64,000 bases of DNA from Streptomyces celluloflavus (GCA_000720995.1 JOEL01000009.1:62001-126000), one strand, 5' to 3'. Numbered from the stretch's first letter, positions 38,625 to 47,242 are shown. Notes: generated by a model not told the origin, from the sequence alone. A program made the numbers and translations.

Positions 38625-39055
38625 CGCACTACGAAAGGCGGCGGGAAAGGTCGCCCGGATGCATGAACGCATTAACGGAAAGCTGACGCACGGTTAACTC
38701 ACATTCTCCGCCCCCTTGTCGGATGCCCTTTCGGTCATCGCTGCTGAGAGATCCCGCCAAGGGGGCGGGCACCACCCGGCCGGCTGTCGGTTGTGACGGT
38801 CAGCGGCCGACCGGACATTACCCAGCTATTATCGAAAGGAGGTACCCGATGGAAGAGGACATCGCAATCCCGACCTAGCGCACCATTGACCGGCCGCCCG
38901 AACCAGGCAAAGAATGGGGCAGGGAACGACACTTCGATCCCTAGCGGCGGGCCCAAGCCCTTTGTGGGGTAAATATCCGGCACGCTTTCCCCTGAGTGGC
39001 GTCAAAGCACTACCGCAATTTCGCGCCAGCACTCGAAACGATCGAGAGGAGCACG
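38625..39055. other. Leader region of the accessory operon
   Basis: Non-coding except for the mini-gene at 38849-38944. Contains a short inverted repeat region near 38760-38820. The promoter of the operon beginning at 39056 is expected here, but no clear -35/-10 pair was seen. Confidence 0.4.
38849..38944 (+). pseudogene. Mini-gene with in-frame amber codon
   Basis: A near-perfect ribosome-binding site (AAAGGAGGT, 38835-38843) is five bases before ATG 38849. The frame reads MEEDIAIPT, then TAG (38876-38878), then 21 more sense codons (RTIDRPPEPGKEWGR and six more) to TAG 38942-38944. The second part looks coding, so this is either a nonsense mutation of a 31-residue protein, a nine-residue leader peptide, or a readthrough site. 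Confidence 0.45.
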
Positions 39056-39457
39056 ATGAGCACCATCGAGCGAGCAGAACTGGGGAAGTTCTTCGCGGTG
39101 AGCATCCGGCAGTTCAATGCCGGGCACAGCGCACCGGAGATGTTCTCCACCGCCATCGACGCCGAATGGCACCGGCTGATGGAGACTCCCGAGTACGCCG
39201 AGTTCAGCGACCGGCACGCCGGGCAGATTCTCGGCCACACGAGCAACTGCGGTGCCGGCCGCATCTCCTGGATCAGCGCGTACGAGGAGATGTACGGCAG
39301 CCTCCCGGAGATCTGGTTCACCGACACGGATGGCAAGGTCGACGAGCAGGCGCTCGCCCGCTACCGGGAGACCGGCGTCGTGGTCGCCGAATGGGACTGC
39401 TCCCCTGCCCCTGACGGTGACGCCGTACCGGAGCCGAAGACGGCCACCATCCGGTGA
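39056..39457 (+). CDS. Hypothetical protein, first gene of the coupled accessory operon
   Basis: 133 residues, mixed alpha/beta and acidic. Aromatic-rich segments SAPEMFSTAIDAEWHRLM, ISWISAYEEMYGSLPEIWF and AEWDCSPAP look structured; the tail is disordered. No domain recognised. ATG 39056 follows GAGAGGAG. It overlaps the next gene by GTGA, the first of three such junctions. Confidence 0.65.
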   Translation: MSTIERAELGKFFAVSIRQFNAGHSAPEMFSTAIDAEWHRLMETPEYAEFSDRHAGQILGHTSNCGAGRISWISAYEEMYGSLPEIWFTDTDGKVDEQALARYRETGVVVAEWDCSPAPDGDAVPEPKTATIR

Positions 39458-40071
39458 CCAGCCCACGCACAAACGGAGCGTCCCGGCCCACCGCCGGGGC
39501 GCTCCGCCTCGTTGAGGGACGGACGACCGACCCGAAGAGCACGGACATCAGCGGCTACCTCCAGCTCATGACGACCCACTGCCCCTACCTTGCGCCATCG
39601 ATGAAGCACGGGCTGACGGGGTGGACCGTCTACAAGGCAGTGGGTGATGTGGAAGCCGTGGAGGCCGAGGTGTTCCATGCCGGGGTGCAAGCAGCCGAAT
39701 GGGTACGCCCGCTGGCAGCCCGTCCCCACGGCGCGCTCGTGTGCGAGAACATCGTCATCCTGGGCGCGGCCTCGCTGGCATGGCCGCACTGGGCGCTGAA
39801 GAACCTGTACGGGCCGGTGGGCCTGATGGTCGGAAAATTCACTGCCGGAGAGGAGAGAACGGACGGGGACGGCCGCAGTATTTTCGCGCCGCCCGTCTCG
39901 TTCCTCCCGGTACGCGTCGCCGTGCGGCCCCGCGATCCGCGGTTCCTCACCGCGACACCGGATCTGGCTGCCGCCGTGGCGGTCGCGGTCGACGATGGGC
40001 GGGATGTCTTCGGACAGCTCCCGCACGAGTGGAAGGCAGTGCGCGCATGGGCGCAGGAACTCCTGAAATGA
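39454..40071 (+). CDS. Hypothetical protein, possibly DUF6875
   Basis: 205 residues. The core HWALKNLYGPVGLMVGKF, followed by PPVSFLPVRVAVRPRDPRFL, resembles proteins I associate with DUF6875, often found in streptomycete accessory operons; the assignment is from memory and tentative. A soluble protein, no signal peptide. GTG start overlaps the previous stop and its own stop overlaps the kinase-like gene (ATGA). Confidence 0.6.
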   Translation: MTSPRTNGASRPTAGALRLVEGRTTDPKSTDISGYLQLMTTHCPYLAPSMKHGLTGWTVYKAVGDVEAVEAEVFHAGVQAAEWVRPLAARPHGALVCENIVILGAASLAWPHWALKNLYGPVGLMVGKFTAGEERTDGDGRSIFAPPVSFLPVRVAVRPRDPRFLTATPDLAAAVAVAVDDGRDVFGQLPHEWKAVRAWAQELLK

Positions 40072-40958
40072 CGGCACCTCCCCAGGAAGCGACAGCCCAC
40101 TTGGAGGAGCGCTTCGGCACCCCCCTCACCACTGACCTGATCAGCGACCGGCGCGGCTCCCTCGCCTGGAAGGTGACCACCCCGAGCATCTGCATGGCAC
40201 TGAAAACCAACGCTCCGGATAGCGGCACCGCGCAGGACAAGGCCGCAGAAATCGCGCGGGAGGATGCCGTCCTCACGTGCCTCACCGAGCAGGGCGCCAT
40301 CGCCCCCTCCTACAGGGTCGACGCAGGTCCGTGGGACAACGGATGGTGGCTTACCGTGCAGTGGGTCGATGGCAAACCCCTCTGGCGCGCTCTCACACAG
40401 GCCCGCCAGCACGACACTCCGCACGCTCGACGACTCCTGCTGAACGTGGCCCGTACGTGGGCTCAGCGTCTTGTTCCTCTCCACCAGGCCGGATGGGCAC
40501 ACGCAGACGTGCAACCCACCAACACCCTCATCGCAGAAGATCGAACGCACCTCATCGACTTCGCCCTGGCGTGTGGCCCGGACCAGGAGGCCGCACGTCC
40601 GCCCTACCGGGGAGCCCTCACCCACACCACCGCACCGGAAGTTGCGGATGCCCTTCTGTCCACCCCCGACGACACCCACGTTCAAGCACAGCCGCCGGCC
40701 GACATCTGGGGTCTGGCCGCGTCGCTCTTCTGGTGCTGGACCGGCCGCCGTCCAGTGGCATACGAAGACGAATCCGACAGGACGTCCAAACTCCAGGCCA
40801 TCGCCAAAGGCCGGACACTCCCTCTCACCGCCCTTCGCCCCTGGCTCTTTCCCGCGCTTGAAGAACTGATCAACGCATCCATGGCTCCCGAACCGCAAGC
40901 ACGCCCCTCCGCCGCCGAACTGGTCGCCGCGCTCACTCCCGCCGGGATCGCACGATGA
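40068..40958 (+). CDS. Protein kinase-fold / phosphotransferase-like protein
   Basis: 296 residues. The catalytic-loop motif is HADVQPTN (about 144-151; HxDxxxxN) and the Mg-binding motif is DFALA (about 164), a variant of DFG. The glycine-rich loop is poorly formed (SDRRGSLAWKV) but a strand-Lys (MALKTN) follows. It ends with a kinase-like C-lobe (ADIWGLAASLFWCWTGRRP). It could phosphorylate a small molecule or a protein, or be a pseudokinase. ATGA-coupled on both sides. Confidence 0.78.
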   Translation: MTAPPQEATAHLEERFGTPLTTDLISDRRGSLAWKVTTPSICMALKTNAPDSGTAQDKAAEIAREDAVLTCLTEQGAIAPSYRVDAGPWDNGWWLTVQWVDGKPLWRALTQARQHDTPHARRLLLNVARTWAQRLVPLHQAGWAHADVQPTNTLIAEDRTHLIDFALACGPDQEAARPPYRGALTHTTAPEVADALLSTPDDTHVQAQPPADIWGLAASLFWCWTGRRPVAYEDESDRTSKLQAIAKGRTLPLTALRPWLFPALEELINASMAPEPQARPSAAELVAALTPAGIAR

Positions 40959-41428
40959 TCTCGATCCGTGAACTCACGATGGACGACGCCCCCGCCGTAC
41001 AACGTATCTACAGCGGCGCATCAGTCCGCTTCACCCGCCAACTGGACCAGGCCGGCGCCACAGCTTGGATAGCCGAAGCTCTCGCCGCCGCCCATGCCGT
41101 GCCACGTGACCGCTGGTGCTTCGGCATCACAGTCACAGATGACCTGATCGGCGTGATCAAGATCCGATGCCGCACCAGGAAATACGCCACCGTCAGCTAC
41201 ATCCTCAGAGAAGACTCATGGGGCCGCGGCTACGCCACTCACGCCGTGGCCGAAGTCCTGCGATTTGCCTTCACCACCGCCGGCCTGGACGCCGTCGGCG
41301 CCCGGCATCACCCCGACAACCCCGCCTCCGGACGAGTCCTGCTCAAAAACGGCTTCGACTACAGGGGCAACACCCCCAACGGATACGCCCTGTACGAGAT
41401 CCACAAGCCGTTTGGCGGAGGCTCCTGA
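40955..41428 (+). CDS. GNAT-family N-acetyltransferase
   Basis: 157 residues with the GNAT fold: N-terminal ISIRELTMDDAPAVQRIY, acetyl-CoA loop DSWGRGYATHAVAEVL (R-x-x-G-x-G/A) and the C-terminal LLKNGFDYRGNTPNGYALYE motif of the RimJ/RimL-like branch. Substrate unknown; an amine on a product or protein handled by the upstream genes is possible. Overlaps the kinase-like gene by ATGA. Confidence 0.88.
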   Translation: MISIRELTMDDAPAVQRIYSGASVRFTRQLDQAGATAWIAEALAAAHAVPRDRWCFGITVTDDLIGVIKIRCRTRKYATVSYILREDSWGRGYATHAVAEVLRFAFTTAGLDAVGARHHPDNPASGRVLLKNGFDYRGNTPNGYALYEIHKPFGGGS

Positions 41429-41832
41429 CCCTCTGACGAATAATCGAATGGTGCCGGTGTTTCCCCGTCTTCACCTTCTTTTACTCGGCGGTCCTGGGCA
41501 GGGGCAGACGGCCTGGCCCCGAACGCTACGGCCTGACGATCGACACCGAGGGGACTCACACCCTGTGGTTCGGCTCCCCCACAGGAACGTCCTGGCCTCT
41601 CGCCGCCCCCACTGACCATTCCCCGCAGGGCTAACGTTGCAAATGACCAGTGCGACGGCCCCGCAGACTCCGCCCGATTTTACTGATCTTAAGGCGCGAC
41701 TGATAGCCATAACCAATCAACCCCAGCCCATCTGGCTATTTCCGTGATCAATGACTCCTGTGGCACTGTGTGAATCGTCCAACCCCCAAGGAAAGACCCC
41801 AAAAGGGACTTTCTGTGTCGCAAGGAGAGCAC
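41429..41832. other. Right junction of the island and ahpC leader
   Basis: The first 200 bases contain a probable gene remnant (41461-41634). From about 41690 the sequence should be the ahpC control region: an inverted repeat ATAGCCA/TGGCTAT is visible between 41703 and 41749, and TGATCAA at 41755-41761 recalls the GATCAA near oxyR. The exact junction cannot be set by eye. Confidence 0.45.
41461..41634 (+). pseudogene. C-terminal remnant, possibly of a PIMT-like methyltransferase
   Basis: An open frame with no start reads PGPERYGLTIDTEGTHTLWF, then GSPTGTSWPL to TAA 41632-41634. This looks like the last strand pair of protein-L-isoaspartate-type methyltransferases from streptomycete peptide clusters; the identification is tentative. 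Nothing upstream encodes the catalytic domain, so it would be the stump of a fifth operon gene lost at the island edge. Confidence 0.35.
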
Positions 41833-42387
41833 GTGCTCACTGTCGGTGACAAGTTCCCCGAGTTCGACCTGACCGCCTGCGTCTCGCTCGACTCCGGCAA
41901 GGAGTTCGAGCAGATCAACCACAAGACCTACGAGGGCAAGTGGAAGATCGTCTTCGCGTGGCCCAAGGACTTCACCTTCGTGTGCCCGACGGAGATCGCC
42001 GCCTTCGGCAAGCTGAACGAGGAGTTCGCCGACCGCGACGCGCAGATCCTCGGCTTCTCCGGTGACTCCGAGTTCGTGCACCACGCCTGGCGCAAGGACC
42101 ACCCGGACCTGACCGACCTGCCCTTCCCGATGCTCGCCGACTCGAAGCACGAGCTCATGCGCGCCCTGGGCATCGAGGGCGAGGACGGCTTCGCGCAGCG
42201 CGCCGTCTTCATCGTCGACCAGAACAACGAGATCCAGTTCACCATGGTGACCGCCGGCTCCGTCGGCCGTAACCCCAAGGAGGTCCTGCGGGTGCTGGAC
42301 GCCCTCCAGACCGACGAGCTGTGCCCCTGCAACTGGTCCAAGGGTGACGAGACCCTCGACCCGGTTGCGCTCCTGTCGGGCGAGTGA
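41833..42387 (+). CDS. ahpC: Alkyl hydroperoxide reductase, peroxiredoxin subunit
   Basis: 184-residue 2-Cys peroxiredoxin reducing hydrogen peroxide and alkyl peroxides. Peroxidatic cysteine C51 in FTFVCPTE; resolving cysteine in the C-terminal ELCPCNW. GTG 41833 is chosen because AAGGAG is five bases before it and the product matches AhpC starts (LTVGDKFPEFDL); the open frame extends upstream to 41770. Operon with ahpD, seven bases downstream. Normally activated by OxyR from a shared divergent promoter, here displaced by the island. Confidence 0.96.
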   Translation: MLTVGDKFPEFDLTACVSLDSGKEFEQINHKTYEGKWKIVFAWPKDFTFVCPTEIAAFGKLNEEFADRDAQILGFSGDSEFVHHAWRKDHPDLTDLPFPMLADSKHELMRALGIEGEDGFAQRAVFIVDQNNEIQFTMVTAGSVGRNPKEVLRVLDALQTDELCPCNWSKGDETLDPVALLSGE

Positions 42388-42393
42388 CCCGGT

Positions 42394-42927
42394 ATGGCTC
42401 TCGATGAACTGAAGTCCTCGATACCGGACTTCGCCAAGGACCTGAAGCTGAACCTCGGTTCGGTGATCGGCAACAGCGAGCTGCCCCAGCAGCAGCTCTG
42501 GGGCACCGTCCTGGCCTGCGCGATCGCCTCGCGCTCGCCGCGCGTCCTCAAGGAGCTGGAGCCGCAGGCCAAGGAGAACCTCTCCGCCGAGGCGTACGCA
42601 GCCGCCAAGTCGGCCGCCGCCATCATGGCGATGAACAACGTCTTCTACCGGACCCGCCATCTCCTCTCCGACCCGGAGTACGGGACGCTCCGTGCCGGTC
42701 TGCGGATGAACGTCATCGGCAACCCGGGCGTGGCGAAGGTCGACTTCGAGCTGTGGTCGCTGGCCGTCTCGGCCATCAACGGCTGCGGCCGGTGCCTGGA
42801 CTCGCACGAGCAGGTGCTGCGCGCCGCCGGTGTGGACCGCGAGACGATCCAGGAGGCCGTCAAGATCGCGGCCGTCCTGGAGGCCGTCGGCGCCACCCTC
42901 GACGCCGAGGCCACGCTCGCCGAGTAG
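42394..42927 (+). CDS. ahpD: Alkyl hydroperoxide reductase subunit D
   Basis: 177-residue AhpD that reduces AhpC, drawing electrons from a lipoamide carrier, as in mycobacteria. The thiol active site is C131-x2-C134 with H138 in [10 protein letters not shown]; the all-helical fold and length are typical. Immediately downstream of ahpC and ended by a strong hairpin. Confidence 0.95.
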   Translation: MALDELKSSIPDFAKDLKLNLGSVIGNSELPQQQLWGTVLACAIASRSPRVLKELEPQAKENLSAEAYAAAKSAAAIMAMNNVFYRTRHLLSDPEYGTLRAGLRMNVIGNPGVAKVDFELWSLAVSAINGCGRCLDSHEQVLRAAGVDRETIQEAVKIAAVLEAVGATLDAEATLAE

Positions 42928-43031
42928 TCCGGACGGACCGAGCGGCCCGCACCGTTCGAGCGGCTCGCCCCGTGCCGGCGGCCCGAACGGTACAAGCGGC
43001 CCCGTCGATCCGGGGCAGGACCCAGAAAAAG

Positions 43032-43066
43032 CAGAACCCCGCAGACATCCCGTCTGCGGGGTTCTG
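43032..43066. terminator. Bidirectional hairpin after ahpD
   Basis: Perfect 15-bp stem (43032-43046 with 43052-43066), five-base loop, between convergent genes. Confidence 0.85.
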
Positions 43067-43148
43067 TGCGTTTCCGGTGGCCACTTGACGGGGCGTACCG
43101 ACGAGGCAACGGGCCGGCGGGGTCGCTCGCCCGCCGGCCCCGCCGCCT

Positions 43149-44636
43149 CTACTCCGGCGGTCGTTCTCCCCGTGTCGGACCCGTCCCGGGGCTCGGCGTG
43201 GGGGCGACCCCGATCGCCGTGGCACCGTGCGGCGCCGGCGTCATCCGCAGCGCCTGTTCCCGGGAGTAGGCGCGGAGGTAGCCGACGACGGTGTTGGTGA
43301 CCGCCACCAGCGGCACCGCGACCACGGCGCCGCCGATCCCCGCCACCAGGCCGCCGGCCGCGACCGACAGGATGACCGCGAGCGGGTGGACGCGGACCGC
43401 GCGGCCCAGGATGAACGGTTGCAGCACGTGGCCTTCGAGCTGCTGGACCGCCAGAACGACCGCCAGCACCAGCAGCGCCGTGAACACGCCCTGGGTGACC
43501 AGCGAGACGACGCACGCCAGCGCGCCCGAGATCACCGCGCCGACCAGGGGGATGAAGGCGAACAGGAAGATGAAGACGGCGAGCGGGACGGCCAGCGGCA
43601 CATCGAGGAAGTACAGCCCGATGCCGATGAAGATCGCGTCGATCATCGCCACTATCACCGTGCCGCGCACATAGGCGGTCAGCGTCCGCCACGCCCGCGG
43701 GCCCGCGCCCGCCAGGCCCTCGCGGGCCGCGCCCGGTACGAGCTTGAGCAGCCAGGTCCAGATGCGGCGGCCGTCGTAGAGCAGGAAGAGCGTGGTGAAC
43801 ATCGCGAGCAGGATGCCGGCGAGCACCTCGAAGACGACGGTGACGCCCTCCAGTCCGGCCGAGGTGATCGCCTCGGTATTGGCGCCGACCGCGTCCTGGA
43901 GGTTCTTGGCGATCCGGTTGATCTGATCCTCGGTCACATGGAACGGGCTGTCCAGCAGCCAGCCCTTCAGCTCGGTGATGCCCTCCTGGATACGGCTGGA
44001 GACCGAGTCGATGTTGTCCTGGACCTGCCACACCACGAACCAGCCGACCAGGCCCATGACGACGAACCCGGAGATGAACGTCAGCGCGGTGGCCAGTCCG
44101 CGCGGCACTCTGCGGCGCCGCAGCCAGGCCACGGTGGGCTGGAGCAGCGCGGTGATCAGCAGCGCCGCCACGAAGGCCAGCACGACGAGTTCGATACTGG
44201 TGATGACCTGCGCCAGCACCCACAGCGCCGCGGCCAGGACGAGCAGCCGCCAGCCGATCTCGGCGGCGACCCGTACGCCCCACGGCACCGCAGCGACCGG
44301 ATCCGGGCGGGCCGACACGGCCGGCGCGTACGCGGGCGGCGCGGGCACCGACTCCGGCGGGCGCGCCTCCGCCGGCCCCTCCCCCGTCCCGGCCTCCTCA
44401 GCCGGATCCGGCCGGGCCTCGCCGGCCGGTCCGGCCGGCCGCTCCGCCCCGGAACCGCCGGGCACCGCCGGGCCACCGGTACCACCTGCGGCGTCCGCGT
44501 GCTCGGCACGCCTCAGCTCGTCCGGGTCTCCGGCCGCCGCCGCGGCTTCCGCACGGCGGCGCTGGTCCTCCAGCCGCTGCGCGAACCGCGTCAGACCGGC
44601 GCCGAGGCCACCGACCCACTGAGGCAATCTGGACAT
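43149..44636 (-). CDS. AI-2E family transporter
   Basis: 495-residue membrane protein. A long cytoplasmic Ala/Glu/Arg start (1-110), then about seven to eight helices with the family features: an amphipathic middle (EDQINRIAKNLQDAVG) and the conserved block FIFLFAFIPLVGAVISGA. The family includes presumed autoinducer-2 exporters and Na/H antiporters; the substrate here is unknown. Pro/Gly-rich tail. ATG 44636 with GGAAGAG upstream. Conserved next to ahpCD in streptomycetes. Confidence 0.88.
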   Translation of the reverse strand: MSRLPQWVGGLGAGLTRFAQRLEDQRRRAEAAAAAGDPDELRRAEHADAAGGTGGPAVPGGSGAERPAGPAGEARPDPAEEAGTGEGPAEARPPESVPAPPAYAPAVSARPDPVAAVPWGVRVAAEIGWRLLVLAAALWVLAQVITSIELVVLAFVAALLITALLQPTVAWLRRRRVPRGLATALTFISGFVVMGLVGWFVVWQVQDNIDSVSSRIQEGITELKGWLLDSPFHVTEDQINRIAKNLQDAVGANTEAITSAGLEGVTVVFEVLAGILLAMFTTLFLLYDGRRIWTWLLKLVPGAAREGLAGAGPRAWRTLTAYVRGTVIVAMIDAIFIGIGLYFLDVPLAVPLAVFIFLFAFIPLVGAVISGALACVVSLVTQGVFTALLVLAVVLAVQQLEGHVLQPFILGRAVRVHPLAVILSVAAGGLVAGIGGAVVAVPLVAVTNTVVGYLRAYSREQALRMTPAPHGATAIGVAPTPSPGTGPTRGERPPE

Positions 44637-44700
44637 GTCTCTTCCTCTTCCCCTCCCGCATCACACAACTGTCGACACGACGTTACCCGTGCCGGATGCA

Positions 44701-44735
44701 CGAAACCCCCGCCGCGGTCGCGGTCGGGGGTTTCG
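44701..44735 (-). terminator. Hairpin after the transglycosylase gene
   Basis: 10-bp stem CGAAACCCCC (44701-44710) with 44726-44735, 15-base loop, in the path of the minus-strand gene ending at 44773. Confidence 0.65.
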
Positions 44736-44772
44736 GAGGTGCGGTGGTCGCCGCGGTACTGGCCGGGCGGGC

Positions 44773-45489
44773 CTAGTACCAGTGGTTGGCCTGCCAGAAC
44801 GACCAGGCGCCACAGGGGCTCTTGTACGACGAGTTCATGTAGTTCAGGCCCCACTTGATCTGCGTGGCCGGGTTCGTCTGCCAGTCCGCGCCCGCCGAGG
44901 ACATCTTGTGGCCGGGCAGCGCCTGGACGAGGCCGTAGGCGCCCGAGGAGGCGTTGACGGCCTTGTAGTTCCAGGTCGACTCGTGGTTCACGATGTTGCT
45001 GAAGCACTGGAACTGGTCGGCCGGGACGATCTGGCGCGCCATGGCCTGCACCTCGGCGACGCTGTACGAGCCCTTGACGGTGAAGTCGCTCGCGCTCTGC
45101 GAGTCGGAGCTGGAGGCGGCGAGCTCCTTCTCCTTGCGCTCCTTGGCGTCCTTGGCGTCCTTCTCGGCCTTGGCCGCCTTCTCGTCCGCCGCGTCCTTCT
45201 TGTCCTGCGCGGTCTGGGCGGCGGCCTTGCGGGCCGACTCCTGCGCGGACTTGAGGGCGGCCGCGTCGGCCTGGGTGAACTGGACGTCCGCCTGCTGCGT
45301 CAGGGACGCCGTCTGTACCTGGGCCTGCTGGCCCGCGGGGATATCGGCGATGGTCGCATCGGCGGCGGTGGCCTCGGTGTTGGTGACCGAGCCCTGGGTG
45401 CCGCCTGCAGCGACGCCGACGACGGCGCCGACGGTGGTGACCGCGGTGGCGGAGGCCACGGCGAATCCCCGGACCGAGATCCGGCTCAC
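44773..45489 (-). CDS. Secreted transglycosylase-like cell-wall protein
   Basis: 238 residues: Sec-type signal peptide (1-32; VASATAVTTVGAVVGVAAGG), a long Ala/Lys/Asp/Glu coiled-coil region (about 70-135), then a lysozyme-like domain (about 145-238: FSNIVNHESTWNYKAVN with the putative catalytic Glu; SSGAYGLVQALPG). Cleaves or remodels peptidoglycan outside the cell. Start GTG 45489 is preferred since GGAAGG lies six bases before it; ATG 45516 is in frame. The long structured leader suggests RNA-level control. Confidence 0.87.
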   Translation of the reverse strand: MSRISVRGFAVASATAVTTVGAVVGVAAGGTQGSVTNTEATAADATIADIPAGQQAQVQTASLTQQADVQFTQADAAALKSAQESARKAAAQTAQDKKDAADEKAAKAEKDAKDAKERKEKELAASSSDSQSASDFTVKGSYSVAEVQAMARQIVPADQFQCFSNIVNHESTWNYKAVNASSGAYGLVQALPGHKMSSAGADWQTNPATQIKWGLNYMNSSYKSPCGAWSFWQANHWY

Positions 45490-45919
45490 ACGTTTTCCTT
45501 CCAGCAACGGCCGCATAGGTGACCTCGCGGACGCAATCGTGCCCCTGGCGCTGGTCTCCCCTTGTTCCGGCCCCTGTTGAACAACAGGGAACGGCTGGTC
45601 ACGGGAGGCACTGACCCGGTACGTCCCCCTCGGGGTCCGCGTGGTGCTCGGGCGGCATACGGCGACGCGCTATGAAGTTCGGGGTGTTCCTCACCCCCCG
45701 GAGTTCTCTCCGGGGGCCCCAGGAGTGCTGGGGATGCCGTATGCGGGGCCTGACAGGACCCAGACTCTGCCCGAACGAGACGCCGGGAATCAATTCTCCG
45801 TTGCGTGTGAAAGCTCACACCTCGCTTGTTCCCCTGGATTTTCGGATATCCGCGCACAGCACGGCGCCGCCCGGCTAGGCTGCTGCGCTTCGCCGGGCGG
45901 CGCGGTGTTCCACACGTGG
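45490..45919 (-). other. Structured 5' leader of the transglycosylase gene and phoH 3' region
   Basis: Gene-free. On the minus strand, from 45830 to 45600, strong hairpins follow in series: CCCCAG/CTGGGG (45717-45733), CCCCCGGAG/CTCCGGGGG (45695-45716), and GGGGTG/CACCCC (45681-45697). The last two share bases and cannot form together. CATACGGC pairs with GCCGTATG (near 45738-45745 and 45656-45663) over the whole set. Resembles a riboswitch or attenuator; I could not match it to a known class. Confidence 0.5.
45864..45903 (-). terminator. Hairpin after phoH
   Basis: Perfect 12-bp stem (45864-45875 with 45892-45903), just past the phoH stop. Confidence 0.6.
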
Positions 45920-47242
45920 TCAGATCCTGCCGTCCTCCAGCATTTCGGTCACCAGCGCCGCGATCGGCGACCGCTCCGAGCGGTTGAGCGTGACGTGGGC
46001 GAAGAGCGGATGGCCCTTGAGCTTCTCGACGACCGCGACCACGCCGTCGTACCGCCCGACCCGGAGGTTGTCGCGCTGCGCGACGTCATGCGTCAGCACG
46101 ACCCGGGAGTTGGCGCCGATCCGGGACAGCACCGTGAGCAAAACGTTCCGCTCCAGCGACTGGGCCTCGTCCACGATGACGAACGCGTCGTGCAGCGAAC
46201 GCCCCCGGATGTGGGTGAGCGGCAGCACCTCCAGCATGCCGCGCCCGACCACCTCCTCGATGACGTCCTTGGTGGTCACCGCGGACAGCGTGTCGAAGAC
46301 GGCCTGCGCCCAGGGGCTCATCTTCTCCGCCTCGCTGCCCGGCAGATAGCCCAGCTCCTGCCCGCCGACGGCGTACAGCGGCCGGAAGACCATCACCTTG
46401 CGGTGCTGCTGACGCTCCAGTACCGCTTCCAGGCCCGCGCAGAGCGCCAGCGCCGACTTGCCCGTACCGGCCCGGCCGCCCATCGAGACGATCCCGACCT
46501 CCGGGTCGAGCAGCAGATCCAGCGCGATCCGCTGTTCGGCGCTGCGGCCGTGGATCCCGAACGCCTCCCGGTCGCCCCGCACCAGCCGCACCGCGCCCTC
46601 CGCGGTGATCCGGCCGAGCGCCTTGCCGCGCTCGGACTGGAGCACGAGTCCGGTGTGCACCGGGAGTTCGGCGGCCTCCGGTACGTGGGTGCTCTCGGCG
46701 GCGAAGAGATCGTCCACCTGCTCGGCGGTGACGGTCAGCTCGGCCATCCCCGTCCAGCCGGAGTCGGTGATGGCGAGTTCGGCGCGGTACTCCTCGGCCA
46801 GCAGCCCGACCGAGGACGCCTTGATGCGCAGCGGCAGATCCTTGGAGACGACCGTGACGTCATACCCCTCGGCCTGGAGGTTGCGGGCCACCGCGAGGAT
46901 GCGTGAGTCGTTGTCACCGAGCCGGTAGCCGGCCGGCAGGATCACCGGGTCGGAGTGGTTCAGCTCCACTCTGAGCGTCCCGCCGAGCCCCCCGATGGGG
47001 ATGGGGGCGTCCAGCCGCCCGAACTGCACCCGGTACTCGTCCAGAAGGCGCAGCGCCTGCCGCGCGAAGTAGCCGAGCTCGGGATGGTGCCTCTTCGCCT
47101 CCAGTTCCGTGACCACGACGACCGGCAGCACGACCTCGTGCTCGTCGAAGCGGGACATGGCGCCTGGATCCGCCAGCAGGACGCTGGTGTCGAGGACATA
47201 AGTGCGCCGGCCGTTCTCACGGCGCTTCTTGCTGTTCACCAC
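45920..47242 (-). CDS. phoH: PhoH family ATPase with PIN domain
   Basis: 440 residues: an N-terminal PIN nuclease domain (about 15-140; [15 protein letters not shown] with the first metal-site Asp) fused to a PhoH/RecD-like helicase domain with Walker [11 protein letters not shown] and Walker [12 protein letters not shown]. PhoH2-type proteins unwind and cut RNA. Start GTG 47242, with GTG 47239 as an alternative. Conserved neighbour of uppS and the transglycosylase gene in streptomycetes. Confidence 0.93.
   Translation of the reverse strand: MVNSKKRRENGRRTYVLDTSVLLADPGAMSRFDEHEVVLPVVVVTELEAKRHHPELGYFARQALRLLDEYRVQFGRLDAPIPIGGLGGTLRVELNHSDPVILPAGYRLGDNDSRILAVARNLQAEGYDVTVVSKDLPLRIKASSVGLLAEEYRAELAITDSGWTGMAELTVTAEQVDDLFAAESTHVPEAAELPVHTGLVLQSERGKALGRITAEGAVRLVRGDREAFGIHGRSAEQRIALDLLLDPEVGIVSMGGRAGTGKSALALCAGLEAVLERQQHRKVMVFRPLYAVGGQELGYLPGSEAEKMSPWAQAVFDTLSAVTTKDVIEEVVGRGMLEVLPLTHIRGRSLHDAFVIVDEAQSLERNVLLTVLSRIGANSRVVLTHDVAQRDNLRVGRYDGVVAVVEKLKGHPLFAHVTLNRSERSPIAALVTEMLEDGRI

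Noticed and set aside
30168..41832. Integrase, transposase, tRNA attachment site or clear terminal repeats for the island
   Set aside because: None seen. Only short repeats (GATCAACTTCC, TGATCAA) are present, too weak to call attachment sites.
41689..44283. 864-codon open frame antisense to ahpC/ahpD and running into the AI-2E gene
   Set aside because: Shadow of ahpCD; no domain, and it overlaps three confident genes.
45600..45830. c-di-AMP (ydaO-type) riboswitch
   Set aside because: The location fits, but the conserved CAGCUAAC and GGUAGGG-type blocks were not found; kept only as an unclassified structured leader.
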